Virus record (IMG/VR): IMGVR_UViG_3300034073_003675
Coordinates: 1 to 42,597 of that record
Origin: a virus
Length of the DNA stretch: 42,597 nt
Reading direction: 5' to 3' (one strand)
Shown: positions 31,492 through 39,558 of the stretch, one piece after another
Position numbering within the stretch: the stretch's first letter is position 1
Layout of the letters: each line of letters starts with the position of its first letter
Made by a program: the position numbers and the translations under genes
The notes under the pieces: generated by a model
The model's database searches: none
What the model was told of the DNA's origin: nothing
Seen by the model: only the letters and a program-made list of their open reading frames with translations

Positions 31492-31998
31492 ATGCCAGCA
31501 GCACGTAGACAAATAATGGTTCAACCTCCAGCAGATAGAATGACCGGTGGTTCTGGTCATTCTGATTTAGCTATCCTTCAAGCGTCATTCCCAGGATCTC
31601 CGGTATATTCTGGAGAAATAACTGATAATACAGTAACAGATACGTATATGAATATTGTTACAAATGCAGTTGTTAATGATGGTGGACATACGTTTGGAAC
31701 CGTAGATTTAAACTACACCGGAGCACCAAACTTAGAAGATGTTGAAGTCGGCGGCGGTGGTCTTCCAGGTTCTCCATATGCACCAAATATTGCTTCTCCT
31801 CCAAGTGGACAAAATCCGGCAGATATTCCTGAGTCTGGCGTTGAAGCAACAGAAAGAGCACGTGGTTCCGGCGGCGCCTTCACAGCGGTTGCAGGCACCG
31901 GAACTGCTCCAGCAGCTTCTCCAAGTAGCACGGCTGCGGTCATATCTAGACAAAAAATTGGAACTCTTATTAAAGGCACATCAACTCCTACAGAATGA
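31492..31998 (+). CDS. Hypothetical structural-type protein
   Basis: Protein of 168 residues, rich in Gly, Pro, Ala, Ser and Thr, with little charged helix; it looks extended or disordered. AAAGGATG lies ahead of the ATG. Located inside the head operon 12 bases before the scaffold gene. Not recognised; a minor virion protein is plausible. Confidence 0.55.
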   Translation: MPAARRQIMVQPPADRMTGGSGHSDLAILQASFPGSPVYSGEITDNTVTDTYMNIVTNAVVNDGGHTFGTVDLNYTGAPNLEDVEVGGGGLPGSPYAPNIASPPSGQNPADIPESGVEATERARGSGGAFTAVAGTGTAPAASPSSTAAVISRQKIGTLIKGTSTPTE

Positions 31999-32010
31999 AG
32001 GACATAAACA

Positions 32011-34032
32011 ATGAGCGATTTATATAAAGAAGCTTTAGCGGACGCAGCAAAAATTAGAGAAATTGCTGAACAAGATGCTCGTAACACAATTTTAGAAAAA
32101 ATATCTCCTTACATCAAACAAATGATCGTAAAGGAAACTTCTAATATGCTTTTAGAGCAAGAAGATGCAGCTCCCGCCGTTGATCCAAATGCAGCAGCGC
32201 CAATTGCGCCAGACGCAGCGGCGGCTACTCCGCCAGGTCCAGAAGCTGAAGCTTCTCTACCGGGAGATGTTGGTTCAATGCCAGTTAATCCAACTGGTGG
32301 TGGTGGAGCTGATGTAGTTAATATACCAATGCCTTCAGGAACTGATGGAAAAATTACTCTTAATTTTGATGATCTGTTTTCGAAAGAGGGTGGAGATATT
32401 ATTAATCCAGCAGATATGTCTCAAGCTTCTTCTACTGAAATTGCAACTGCGCCTCCTGCCGCAGAAGCCCCTGCTGTGCCAGAAGCAACCCCACCTGCCG
32501 CTGGTCCAGTTCCAGCAGCAGAAACAGCCGGTGCGGCAGCCGAAGAAGAAGCAACGCCAGTTGCACCGCCCCCCACCCCTGCACCACTTGCTGAAATAAA
32601 AACTGTAAAACAATTAGAACGTCAACTTGCTGAAATGGCAGTCAAGATTGATCGTATGTATTCTACAAAAGTTTCGGCTCTTACACAAGATGCCTATAAA
32701 ACAAAGCTTTTTTCATTATTAGAGCAGCTTGATAAACTTGCTGCGAAGAAGGCAATAACGCCAAGACAAGCCCAATTGAACGAAAATAGATTAGAATTTT
32801 TGTTCTTGCATTTGAAAGAAGCAAAATTGAATAATAGTTATAACACAAAGGATAAGGAAAAAACTATGACAACTCTCAAAGAATTCGCAGCAAAACTTTT
32901 CGAAAGCGCCGATGAAGAACGTCTTGGACAAGATAGCAAGACCTCTGGTGAAACAGGCGTAGCAGTTCATAAGAAAGCATCTGCACACGCTATGAAAGCT
33001 TCTGGCGTTCATGCTGATCTATTTGCAGCCGCTGAAAGCAAGACAGTTGAGAAACATGCGGGCGCCGGCACAGTTGATGCTGAGGCTCTTGAAGGTCTTG
33101 ATGGTGAAGAAGGCCCATGGGAAGAAGCTCTTATGGAAGCTGTTGAAGATGCTCTCCGTGATGAACTTGACGCCCACGAGGAACGCCCAGAAGAACTCCC
33201 AGCCGCTGTCAAAGATTCCGGATATTTTGATATTAATGAAGCAGCTCTCCGTAAGGCAGTAGCAAAGCTTCGTGAACAAGCAGACGGTGGCGTTGATGAA
33301 GCAATGCTTCTTTCTGTTGACCTTCCAGATGAAGTAGAAGAGTCTCTTGCTGATGAAGACCTCTCTGTTAATCTTTCTTTCTCTGAAGAAGGGGATGAAG
33401 AAGAGATGGGAGATGAAGATGAAGAAGTAGTAGACCTTCAAGTAGGTGATGAAGATGAAGAAGGCGCTGAAGATATGGGCGCTGAAGAAGAAGAAATGCT
33501 TCTCACCGATGAAGAAGGTGAAGGCGAAGGTGCCGGCGAAGAAGAAGGTGAAGAAGAGATGGAAGAGACGGTAATGGAATCTCGCCGTGCTCGTAAGGCT
33601 CTCCTTGAAGCCCGCACCGCAACAGTTAAGGCACGTCGTCTTGCAGAAGCAAAGCGTGCAGAAGCTGCCGCCCTTAAAAACGAAATGGCAGAAACAAACC
33701 TTTTCCTCTCCAAGCTTGTATATCTAAACAAGTTCCTTGTGAGAGAAGACCTTAGCCGCAAGGTTAAGCAACAAATCGTAGAGCACCTTGATCGTGCTTC
33801 CACAATCTCAGAAGCAAAGGAAATCTACGGAAAGATTGTAAGAAAGCTTGATGAAGCAGCAGCAGCCCATACTGCTCCTGTAGTTGGTTCGGCATCAAAG
33901 CCAACGACTGCTGGCAGCGCACGCCTCAATGAGAGCGTTTCAAGAGCTGTATCTTCAGATGGTTCCGGAGAACCAGTAATCGGAACGTTTGATAAATGGC
34001 AGATCCTAGCTAACATCAAGAAAAATGGTTGA
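32011..34032 (+). CDS. Prohead scaffold/core protein, T4 gp22-like
   Basis: Protein of 673 residues immediately before the capsid gene, as gp22 in T4. It has a helical N-terminus with (L/I)-x-E sites (TSNMLLEQ), a long Ala/Pro linker (about 55-200), helical segments, a very acidic region (about 455-525, runs of Glu and Asp) and a basic helical part ending in a conserved-looking tail. The composition fits a scaffold that is degraded during maturation. An in-frame internal start at 32866 may yield a second product (separate entry). Confidence 0.8.
   Translation: MSDLYKEALADAAKIREIAEQDARNTILEKISPYIKQMIVKETSNMLLEQEDAAPAVDPNAAAPIAPDAAAATPPGPEAEASLPGDVGSMPVNPTGGGGADVVNIPMPSGTDGKITLNFDDLFSKEGGDIINPADMSQASSTEIATAPPAAEAPAVPEATPPAAGPVPAAETAGAAAEEEATPVAPPPTPAPLAEIKTVKQLERQLAEMAVKIDRMYSTKVSALTQDAYKTKLFSLLEQLDKLAAKKAITPRQAQLNENRLEFLFLHLKEAKLNNSYNTKDKEKTMTTLKEFAAKLFESADEERLGQDSKTSGETGVAVHKKASAHAMKASGVHADLFAAAESKTVEKHAGAGTVDAEALEGLDGEEGPWEEALMEAVEDALRDELDAHEERPEELPAAVKDSGYFDINEAALRKAVAKLREQADGGVDEAMLLSVDLPDEVEESLADEDLSVNLSFSEEGDEEEMGDEDEEVVDLQVGDEDEEGAEDMGAEEEEMLLTDEEGEGEGAGEEEGEEEMEETVMESRRARKALLEARTATVKARRLAEAKRAEAAALKNEMAETNLFLSKLVYLNKFLVREDLSRKVKQQIVEHLDRASTISEAKEIYGKIVRKLDEAAAAHTAPVVGSASKPTTAGSARLNESVSRAVSSDGSGEPVIGTFDKWQILANIKKNG
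32866..34032 (+). CDS. Possible internal-start product of the scaffold gene
   Basis: In-frame ATG preceded by AAAGGATAAGGA, a good ribosome-binding site in the middle of a long gene. The product, 388 residues, would begin MTTLKEFAAKLFE, similar to the phage's other targeting-like N-termini and to a new protein start. Nested scaffold genes are known in other phages (lambda Nu3). Not proven here. Confidence 0.45.
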   Translation: MTTLKEFAAKLFESADEERLGQDSKTSGETGVAVHKKASAHAMKASGVHADLFAAAESKTVEKHAGAGTVDAEALEGLDGEEGPWEEALMEAVEDALRDELDAHEERPEELPAAVKDSGYFDINEAALRKAVAKLREQADGGVDEAMLLSVDLPDEVEESLADEDLSVNLSFSEEGDEEEMGDEDEEVVDLQVGDEDEEGAEDMGAEEEEMLLTDEEGEGEGAGEEEGEEEMEETVMESRRARKALLEARTATVKARRLAEAKRAEAAALKNEMAETNLFLSKLVYLNKFLVREDLSRKVKQQIVEHLDRASTISEAKEIYGKIVRKLDEAAAAHTAPVVGSASKPTTAGSARLNESVSRAVSSDGSGEPVIGTFDKWQILANIKKNG

Positions 34033-34078
34033 TTAAAAAAGCCGAATTAAAAAACAAAACTATACAGGAGTATATAAA

Positions 34079-35977
34079 ATGAAGTCTTTTACATTATCAC
34101 AGTTAGCTGAAGGCGTTCACCGTCGTTCCCTCGGTGCAGACGCTCCACGTCTCTTGAAGAAGTGGCAAGCAACCGGCCTTCTCGAAGGTCTTAAGGGAGT
34201 CAATAAGGACAATATGGCTCGTCTACTTGAAAACCAAGCAGCAGAGCTCCTTAAAGAAACCGCAAACTCACTCTCCACAGGCGGCGCAAATCTCGCTTCC
34301 TCTGGTCAAGTAGTTGGTTTCACAAACGTTGCCTTCCCAATCGTTCGTAGAGTATTCGCTGGTCTTATTGCTAACGAGATCGTATCCGTTCAGCCAATGA
34401 GCCTTCCAGCCGGTCTTCTATTCTACCTCGATTACACCTACGGTAACAACGTCGGTGGAAATGCTGGAGTAAATCTTTCCAGCGCAGCCACAACCTCTAC
34501 CTATACAGACGGTCAATCAGTATACAATAACCCACGTGGTGCCGGCGTCCGCTCCGGTTCTCTTGCAACAGGTGGTATGTATGATCTCGCCGGTACCGGT
34601 TATTCTAAAGTCCACAAAAGCACCATCTCTCTCTCTGCTTCAAATGCAGACGTTGGAGCCTGGGGCGCAGCAGGAACAACTTGGACGGCAGCAGACACCG
34701 TAGCTTCCGCAGCAGAGTTCGTTGGTTTCAACGCTCGTTACGTTAACTACGACGGTAAAGTTGAAAACGACCTTACCGACAGCGTACTTGATTACTGCTT
34801 CATGTTCGTGGCTACATCTTCTCTTGTTTCAGCTATCGGTGGATGCGATCTTACAAACGTAAATCAAATTGCAATCACGGGATTTGGTTCAACGCCAGGT
34901 TCAACGCTAGCTTGGGGCGAACAATACCAAGGTGGCACAGGCGTATTGAATCTTCGTAAGCTCAATCGCCGTGGTAACTGGGATGGATCTCTCTTCACGC
35001 CAGATCCACTTAATGGTTCACACGTATTGTTTGTTCTTCGTCTCGCAAACGCAGGAACAGTTCCGGGTGTTGGCGGCTACGTCTCGGGTTCAGCAGCAAT
35101 CGCTGACTCACAACAAGTCAACTCTGATGGTGCATCTCTCACGATCCCATCCTTCGAGTCTGATTTCGGCGTAAATCCAGCATCTCCAGTTATCCCAGAA
35201 GTTGATATCCGTATCGAGTCAACCTCAGTAACTGCAACAACCCGCAAGCTCCGTGCTCGCTGGTCCCCAGAGATGGCTCAAGACCTTACAGCCTTCTACT
35301 CAATCGATATCGAAGTTGAACTTACAAACATCCTCTCTGAGATGATCACCCTCGAAATCGACCGTGAGATCCTTAACGACCTTCTTACACAAGCTGGCGC
35401 TGCAAACCTTTACTGGTCCCGTGCTCCAGGTAAGATTGTCAACAAGCTCACAGGTGCAGAGGCTCTACAGTCCTCCACTCTCTCCCCAGGACCAATGGCA
35501 TTCGTCAATATCCAAGAGTGGTATCAAACCCTCATTGAGACAATCTCTGACGTTGCTAACACCATCTACAAGAAGACTCTTCGTGGTTCCGCAAACTTCC
35601 TCGTCACATCACCAGACGTTTGCACCATCCTTGAGCATCTTGTAACCTACAAGCCAGCTTATCGCCTTGACTCCGATGGTCAAGTCCGTGACAGCATGAC
35701 CGTAGGCGCAGAAGCAGTAGGAACCCTTAATAACCGTTACACGGTTTATAAGGATCCATATTTCCCAGCTAACAAGATCCTTGTTGGTCTTAAGGGAAAT
35801 ACCTTCCTTGAGAGCGGCTATATCTACGCTCCATACGTTCCACTCATCTTGACACCAGTTATCTACGCTCAGGATGATTTCACTCCACGTAAGGGCGTAA
35901 TGACAAGATACGGTAAGAGAATGGTTCGTAACGACTTCTACGGAACAGTTACGGTCCTTGATCTCAACCTTATCTGA
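34079..35977 (+). CDS. Major capsid protein, T4 gp23-like
   Basis: HK97-fold capsid subunit of 632 residues, larger than T4 gp23 (521). It begins with a helical prodomain (about 1-62) containing LAE|G and LLKE|T sites that may be cut by the prohead protease. The body starts near SSGQVVGFTNVAFPIVRR and continues with LIANEIVSVQPMSLPAGLLFYLDY, a gp23 hallmark. The C-terminal part has the EIDREILNDLL and YKDPYFPANKILVG elements. Extra residues around 140-330 may form a surface insertion. GGAG precedes the ATG and the terminator at 36002 follows. Confidence 0.93.
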   Translation: MKSFTLSQLAEGVHRRSLGADAPRLLKKWQATGLLEGLKGVNKDNMARLLENQAAELLKETANSLSTGGANLASSGQVVGFTNVAFPIVRRVFAGLIANEIVSVQPMSLPAGLLFYLDYTYGNNVGGNAGVNLSSAATTSTYTDGQSVYNNPRGAGVRSGSLATGGMYDLAGTGYSKVHKSTISLSASNADVGAWGAAGTTWTAADTVASAAEFVGFNARYVNYDGKVENDLTDSVLDYCFMFVATSSLVSAIGGCDLTNVNQIAITGFGSTPGSTLAWGEQYQGGTGVLNLRKLNRRGNWDGSLFTPDPLNGSHVLFVLRLANAGTVPGVGGYVSGSAAIADSQQVNSDGASLTIPSFESDFGVNPASPVIPEVDIRIESTSVTATTRKLRARWSPEMAQDLTAFYSIDIEVELTNILSEMITLEIDREILNDLLTQAGAANLYWSRAPGKIVNKLTGAEALQSSTLSPGPMAFVNIQEWYQTLIETISDVANTIYKKTLRGSANFLVTSPDVCTILEHLVTYKPAYRLDSDGQVRDSMTVGAEAVGTLNNRYTVYKDPYFPANKILVGLKGNTFLESGYIYAPYVPLILTPVIYAQDDFTPRKGVMTRYGKRMVRNDFYGTVTVLDLNLI

Positions 35978-36001
35978 AAATAACGTAGGATAATCTGAAG
36001 A

Positions 36002-36034
36002 GGGGCAGGTAGAAATACCTGCCCCTTTTCTATT
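36002..36034 (+). terminator. Strong terminator after the capsid gene
   Basis: GGGGCAGGT (36002-36010) pairs with ACCTGCCCC (36017-36025), then TTTTCTATTTG. Confidence 0.92.
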
Positions 36035-36077
36035 TGTATACAACCATTTTTTAATTTGTTAGTATTATTTAAAGCAG

Positions 36078-36425
36078 ATGGGAAAACTCTTTAAGATAAG
36101 ACGTTCAAACCGATATCATCCCTTTGACGTTCCTGCTCCATATGGCTTTCTTGTAAAGAAAATGGAAATAGGAGGATGGGCAAGTGTTTGTTATGATGAA
36201 CGTGCGGGCGTTAATAAAAGAGAAGCGGAACCTGATTTAGAAGAATATTCTTTCCTTGAACCCAATTCTGTTGTTTTACAGTTAGATGAAAGCGTTATAG
36301 GAAAAGATTTAGAAAGCTTTAGCAAAACCGTTAAAGGAAAGTATGTTCCAGATGGAAACTATATTCCTTGCCTGTTAGATGAACGATTGTTGCTTATTAA
36401 AGCCGAGTTCTTAAAACCCTTATAA
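36078..36425 (+). CDS. Hypothetical protein
   Basis: Protein of 115 residues, unrecognised, compact alpha/beta look with a basic start (MGKLFKIRRSNRYHPFD). TATTAT at 36063-36068 would give a leader of only about three bases, but its -35 is poor. It sits alone between the capsid terminator and the 36445 promoter. Confidence 0.55.
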   Translation: MGKLFKIRRSNRYHPFDVPAPYGFLVKKMEIGGWASVCYDERAGVNKREAEPDLEEYSFLEPNSVVLQLDESVIGKDLESFSKTVKGKYVPDGNYIPCLLDERLLLIKAEFLKPL

Positions 36426-36444
36426 AATAAGACAAATATATTTG

Positions 36445-36473
36445 TTTAATTTGGCTACAACATATGTTATATT
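36445..36473 (+). promoter_or_regulatory. Sigma70-like promoter, leaderless start at 36480
   Basis: TTTAAT (36445-36450), 17 bases, TATATT (36468-36473). Seven bases on is 36480, the A of the ATG. Confidence 0.6.
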
Positions 36474-36479
36474 ATTCAT

Positions 36480-37154
36480 ATGAGCAATAATAATATTCCG
36501 CACCGGCCGCATCACCGTCTTGACACTTCTACTGGCTGGCATGTTTTTTCTGAAAATCAGAATGAAATCGCAAAGCATGGTCCCGATGGACTAATTCAGT
36601 TTAGATGGTCCGCTATTGTGGAAAATGGGGCTTGGTATCCAAAGTATACCGTTTCTGCTTCTATTGATGGTGGGGTTACTTGGGTTGATAGTGGTAGCGT
36701 ATGGTCGCTATACTATGGTCAACAGTTTGGCAATTATCACGATAATAACGGATTGGTTAATAAGGCTATTATCCATACCCGAGAGCTATGGAAGTCCGAG
36801 CGCCGTCGCAAGCTTGATAAGGAGCGTAGGAAGGCTTTTAACGCCCTTTCTGACGAGGATCGGGTTCGGGTCAAGCAGGAGCGTTCAGAGGCTTGGACAC
36901 GGCGTAAGGAGCGTGCAGCGGAGCGTAAGGCAGAACGCACGGCTCGTATTATGAATCAGATGCTTGAGCTTGGACCGGAGCTTGTCCGTCTTAAGGAAGA
37001 TATTGATCAGGCTCTTTCGCTTATGGCGCAGGGCGGTGTTGATCGTGCATTTCCTTATTATCACAGTCGTCGGCGGTATCTTCGCACCGCTAAGTGGACG
37101 GTAAATGACATTCAGCGCCATATTGAGAAGGCGCACGCTCGTAAGAAGGGATGA
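36480..37154 (+). CDS. Hypothetical protein with basic coiled coil
   Basis: Protein of 224 residues. The N-terminal part (about 1-100) is Trp/Tyr-rich and beta-like (STGWHVFSENQ, TWVDSGSVWSLYYG). The middle is a very basic long helix (RRRKLDKERRKAF ... RRKERAAERKAERT), suggesting nucleic-acid binding. First gene of a leaderless transcript that continues into the Api92-like gene. Not recognised. Confidence 0.6.
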   Translation: MSNNNIPHRPHHRLDTSTGWHVFSENQNEIAKHGPDGLIQFRWSAIVENGAWYPKYTVSASIDGGVTWVDSGSVWSLYYGQQFGNYHDNNGLVNKAIIHTRELWKSERRRKLDKERRKAFNALSDEDRVRVKQERSEAWTRRKERAAERKAERTARIMNQMLELGPELVRLKEDIDQALSLMAQGGVDRAFPYYHSRRRYLRTAKWTVNDIQRHIEKAHARKKG

Positions 37155-37169
37155 TAGAAAGGAAAAACG

Positions 37170-37892
37170 ATGCCTAATTGGGTTACGAATAAGGGTTATA
37201 TTGAATTGCCAGATGATGCTTCTGATGAAGCAAAGGAAGTATATGATAAGCTGGTAGCGAATGAATCTCCGGATGGATGGTTTAGTAATGTTCTTCTTTG
37301 TCCAGAGGAAATGCGAATGAAAACTGGAGAACAGCTTGATACGAAATGGCTTCGTAAGCGTTCTAAGTTTAAGGGTAGGTTTGGAACGTTCAAGGCTGTT
37401 AAGCAAGTTAATGGTGGAACCGCAAAAATCTTTAAGCCTTCAAAGGATTATGTTGCATATCTGGAATCTGAATACGGTCGTGGTCAATCTGATTGGTATA
37501 GTTGGAACGTAGCCAATTACGGCACTAAGTGGGACGTTAAGCTTACATACAACTCGGTATATAATAACCGTTTTGAATTTGAATTTGACTCAGCTTGGAG
37601 TCCTCCGAAGAAGTTTTTTGATTGGCTTTCAAAGCTTGGTATTGATTTTGATTTGAATTATGAGGAGCCGGGCTGTCAATTTTACGGCACCTATTCCAGC
37701 ACAAATGGTAAGCTTACCGATGAATATTATGAGGGAGAAGATTATATCATTTATGCGATTGATTCTTTGGATCAAGAGGCAGAGAGCCTTCTTAATCTAA
37801 GCGAATATTCAAGTTATAACGAGTTTAAGGAAGCTACTGAATACAAGAGCAAACGTTTGCTCCGTATCGCTAAGGACTATTACGAGAGCTAA
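37170..37892 (+). CDS. Api92-like protein (ferredoxin-like domain)
   Basis: Protein of 240 residues. The start MPNWVTNKGYIELP and the later NVANYGTKWDVKL and FEFDSAWSPPKKFFDWLSK elements are those of the Api92/YubB-type ferredoxin-like domain found in phages and plasmids. Its function is unknown. GAAAGGA precedes the ATG, so unlike the first gene of the operon it has a usual ribosome-binding site. Confidence 0.7.
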   Translation: MPNWVTNKGYIELPDDASDEAKEVYDKLVANESPDGWFSNVLLCPEEMRMKTGEQLDTKWLRKRSKFKGRFGTFKAVKQVNGGTAKIFKPSKDYVAYLESEYGRGQSDWYSWNVANYGTKWDVKLTYNSVYNNRFEFEFDSAWSPPKKFFDWLSKLGIDFDLNYEEPGCQFYGTYSSTNGKLTDEYYEGEDYIIYAIDSLDQEAESLLNLSEYSSYNEFKEATEYKSKRLLRIAKDYYES

Positions 37893-37927
37893 TCCGACAC
37901 TTATAAACGGATAGACTATTTAGGAGT

Positions 37928-38251
37928 ATGAGGCAACTTATACTCCTATTTTCTTTTTTATTGATTGGATGCACCCCTGAGTATCCAGCGAGCGCAAACG
38001 TTTCTGAATTGCGTGAATTAGAAGGCGGCGCATCATATTCAATTACAGAACCGGGTTCATCATTAAATTATACTCCGGATATTGAATATGAAATGCCACC
38101 GGAAATGTTATACGGTCCATGCGTTTGTGAATTCACTCATTGGACAGATAATGGACTTATGTGCGTAGGAATTCGTTGCACGCCAGAATGTTCTGAGGAA
38201 ATCCGGAGCTGCAACGAAAGACGTAGAGCTTGTGCCCCTGGACCCCTATAA
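37928..38251 (+). CDS. Putative lipoprotein
   Basis: Protein of 107 residues with a type II signal peptide: MRQLILLFSFLLIGC, lipobox LIGC with Cys15 as the lipidated residue. The mature part has seven or so Cys residues in the second half (YGPCVCEF, GIRCTPECSEEIRSC), which may form disulfides in the periplasm. Phage lipoproteins include outer spanins and superinfection-exclusion proteins; neither is proven. TTTAGGAGT lies just ahead of the start. Confidence 0.7.
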   Translation: MRQLILLFSFLLIGCTPEYPASANVSELRELEGGASYSITEPGSSLNYTPDIEYEMPPEMLYGPCVCEFTHWTDNGLMCVGIRCTPECSEEIRSCNERRRACAPGPL

Positions 38252-38271
38252 TTTAGCCCTAAAATAATCCC

Positions 38272-38300
38272 TTGAAATATTCCCATAATCGTGATAATGT
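38272..38300 (+). promoter_or_regulatory. Sigma70-like promoter, near-leaderless start at 38308
   Basis: TTGAAA (38272-38277), 17 bases, TAATGT (38295-38300). The predicted start, 38307, is one base before the ATG. A TAAAATAATCCC tract and a CCCC half-site lie upstream. Confidence 0.65.
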
Positions 38301-38307
38301 ATATGGT

Positions 38308-38547
38308 ATGAAGAATGTCGAGGTTGGTTCGTGGGTTTGGGTTCGGGTTTGGCGTGCTGCCGATGGTAGCGGTTCCATGACCCTTTCTCCGAAGGATGCC
38401 AGGAGTGCTACGCTTCCCCTGGTCCGTGCCCGTGTTACGGCTGTCAACGTGTGCGGTGTGAAGGGCTGCATGACGCTTGCATACGAGGATGGATCGCATA
38501 TCGGTCTACCCTTCTATGATAGCGATCTTGTTTCGGTGGAGGGTTGA
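38308..38547 (+). CDS. Hypothetical protein, 79 residues
   Basis: Small beta-rich protein beginning MKNVEVGSWVWVRVWRAADG, possibly an SH3-like barrel. GC-richer than surrounding late genes. First of a run of six short, closely packed genes (38308-39558) likely to be one early operon. Function unknown. Confidence 0.6.
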   Translation: MKNVEVGSWVWVRVWRAADGSGSMTLSPKDARSATLPLVRARVTAVNVCGVKGCMTLAYEDGSHIGLPFYDSDLVSVEG

Positions 38548-38549
38548 TT

Positions 38550-38741
38550 ATGGCGAAGGTTTACATTGTGCGGGCAGGTTGGGATTATGAGGGGTCGGAG
38601 ATCCTTAAGGTCTTTGCTTCCTTTTCGGACGCTACTCGTTTCATGGACGAGTATCCAAGTCAAGCCGATGGTCGTCCGGAGGGGTATGACTACCTCACCA
38701 TGAGCAAGCACGATATCGTTCCAGATTCCGAGGAGCTTTGA
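38550..38741 (+). CDS. Hypothetical protein, 63 residues
   Basis: Begins MAKVYIVRAGWDYEGSEI two bases after the previous stop; a small alpha/beta fold with SFSDATRFMDEYP. An upstream in-frame TTG is less likely as start. Unrecognised; a member of the short-gene early operon. Confidence 0.55.
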   Translation: MAKVYIVRAGWDYEGSEILKVFASFSDATRFMDEYPSQADGRPEGYDYLTMSKHDIVPDSEEL

Positions 38742-38743
38742 AA

Positions 38744-38932
38744 ATGAATACGTGGTATCTTTCTTTCGGGTCGCTTAACGTTGGTGAGCGTTTTCGTTTT
38801 TCTACCGATTTTACTACTTTTTCTACATATGTGAAGCTGTCCCCCCGTCGATACCGTTGTGAGAACGGTCCTACGGCTGGCAGGGTATATCAAACGTCTG
38901 TTCGTTCGGCAGTTATTCCGGTGAGGGATTGA
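38744..38932 (+). CDS. Hypothetical protein, 62 residues
   Basis: Begins MNTWYLSFGSLNVGERFRF two bases after the previous stop. The VGERFRF...YVKLSPRRYRC pattern resembles a small beta barrel of unknown function common in phage early regions. Not assigned further. Confidence 0.55.
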   Translation: MNTWYLSFGSLNVGERFRFSTDFTTFSTYVKLSPRRYRCENGPTAGRVYQTSVRSAVIPVRD

Positions 38933-38934
38933 AA

Positions 38935-39093
38935 ATGGTTGGTGGTCGTAATCGTCGTATCCGTGAAACCGAGCGTCTTACTCGTCCCGATCAGGGCGGG
39001 GATATTCTTTCGGAGTTTATGTTGGAAGTGGTTTGGCCGCTTGCAACGCTACTTGCCTTCCTGTTCTTGGGTTTTCTTGTGATGTTTCTATGA
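38935..39093 (+). CDS. Small membrane protein, 52 residues
   Basis: Two bases after the previous stop. An Arg-rich cytoplasmic start (MVGGRNRRIRETERLTR) is followed by one membrane span (VVWPLATLLAFLFLGFLVMFL). The stop overlaps the next ATG (ATGA). Function unknown. Confidence 0.55.
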   Translation: MVGGRNRRIRETERLTRPDQGGDILSEFMLEVVWPLATLLAFLFLGFLVMFL

Positions 39094-39272
39094 AGGTAAA
39101 GCCGCTTAATACAGAAGCAAACAGAACGGCTCTCGCTGAAAGGATTGTGCAGTCCTTGTCCCAGCGGGAGCTTTATGATTTTGCGGTATATGTAATGGCT
39201 ACGGATTATGATCGGGATGCGGATCTGTTCTATGCCGATTGGGAGCGTTATAGTGAGGAAACCGATGAATGA
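39090..39272 (+). CDS. Hypothetical acidic protein, 60 residues
   Basis: ATG 39090 overlaps the previous stop. Helical, acidic C-terminus (YADWERYSEETDE). An upstream in-frame start at 39033 would overlap the membrane-protein gene heavily and was rejected. Unrecognised. Confidence 0.55.
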   Translation: MKVKPLNTEANRTALAERIVQSLSQRELYDFAVYVMATDYDRDADLFYADWERYSEETDE

Positions 39273-39558
39273 TTTTAACCCCGGTCAATTGATTCGTTTG
39301 TGTCGTCCCGAGGCAAGCTGGTCGGGAGAATATTATGATGTTTCTGTTTTTATTCAGTCTGAGAGTAAGACTGAGCGCAAGCTATATCCTATCAACACGA
39401 TTGGAATGATTGTTGAACCGGGTTTCAAGGGCAATCCCGGCGTCTATCAAGTTTTGATTGGTGAAGTCTTGGCAATTGTAGCCGATAGCTTTATTAAGCA
39501 TTTTGATCCGGATGAAGTCATATTTAATGATTATGATAATGAAAGAGATAATGCATAA
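39265..39558 (+). CDS. Hypothetical protein, 97 residues
   Basis: ATG 39265 overlaps the previous stop by eight bases. Beta-rich, beginning MNDFNPGQLIRLCRPEASW and with VEPGFKGNPGVYQVLIGEV, again SH3/barrel-like. Unrecognised. Confidence 0.55.
   Translation: MNDFNPGQLIRLCRPEASWSGEYYDVSVFIQSESKTERKLYPINTIGMIVEPGFKGNPGVYQVLIGEVLAIVADSFIKHFDPDEVIFNDYDNERDNA

Noticed and set aside
33360-33560. GAAGAA-like repeats suggesting a tandem repeat or CRISPR
   Set aside because: They are in-frame Glu/Asp codons of the scaffold protein, with no regular spacer pattern.
33438-33803. Ser-rich minus-strand frame under the scaffold acidic region
   Set aside because: It is produced by reading Glu/Asp codon runs backwards and has no start signals.
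36885-37406. Minus-strand frame of 173 codons
   Set aside because: It overlaps two plus-strand genes, one with an Api92-like domain, and is basic low-complexity sequence typical of a shadow frame.
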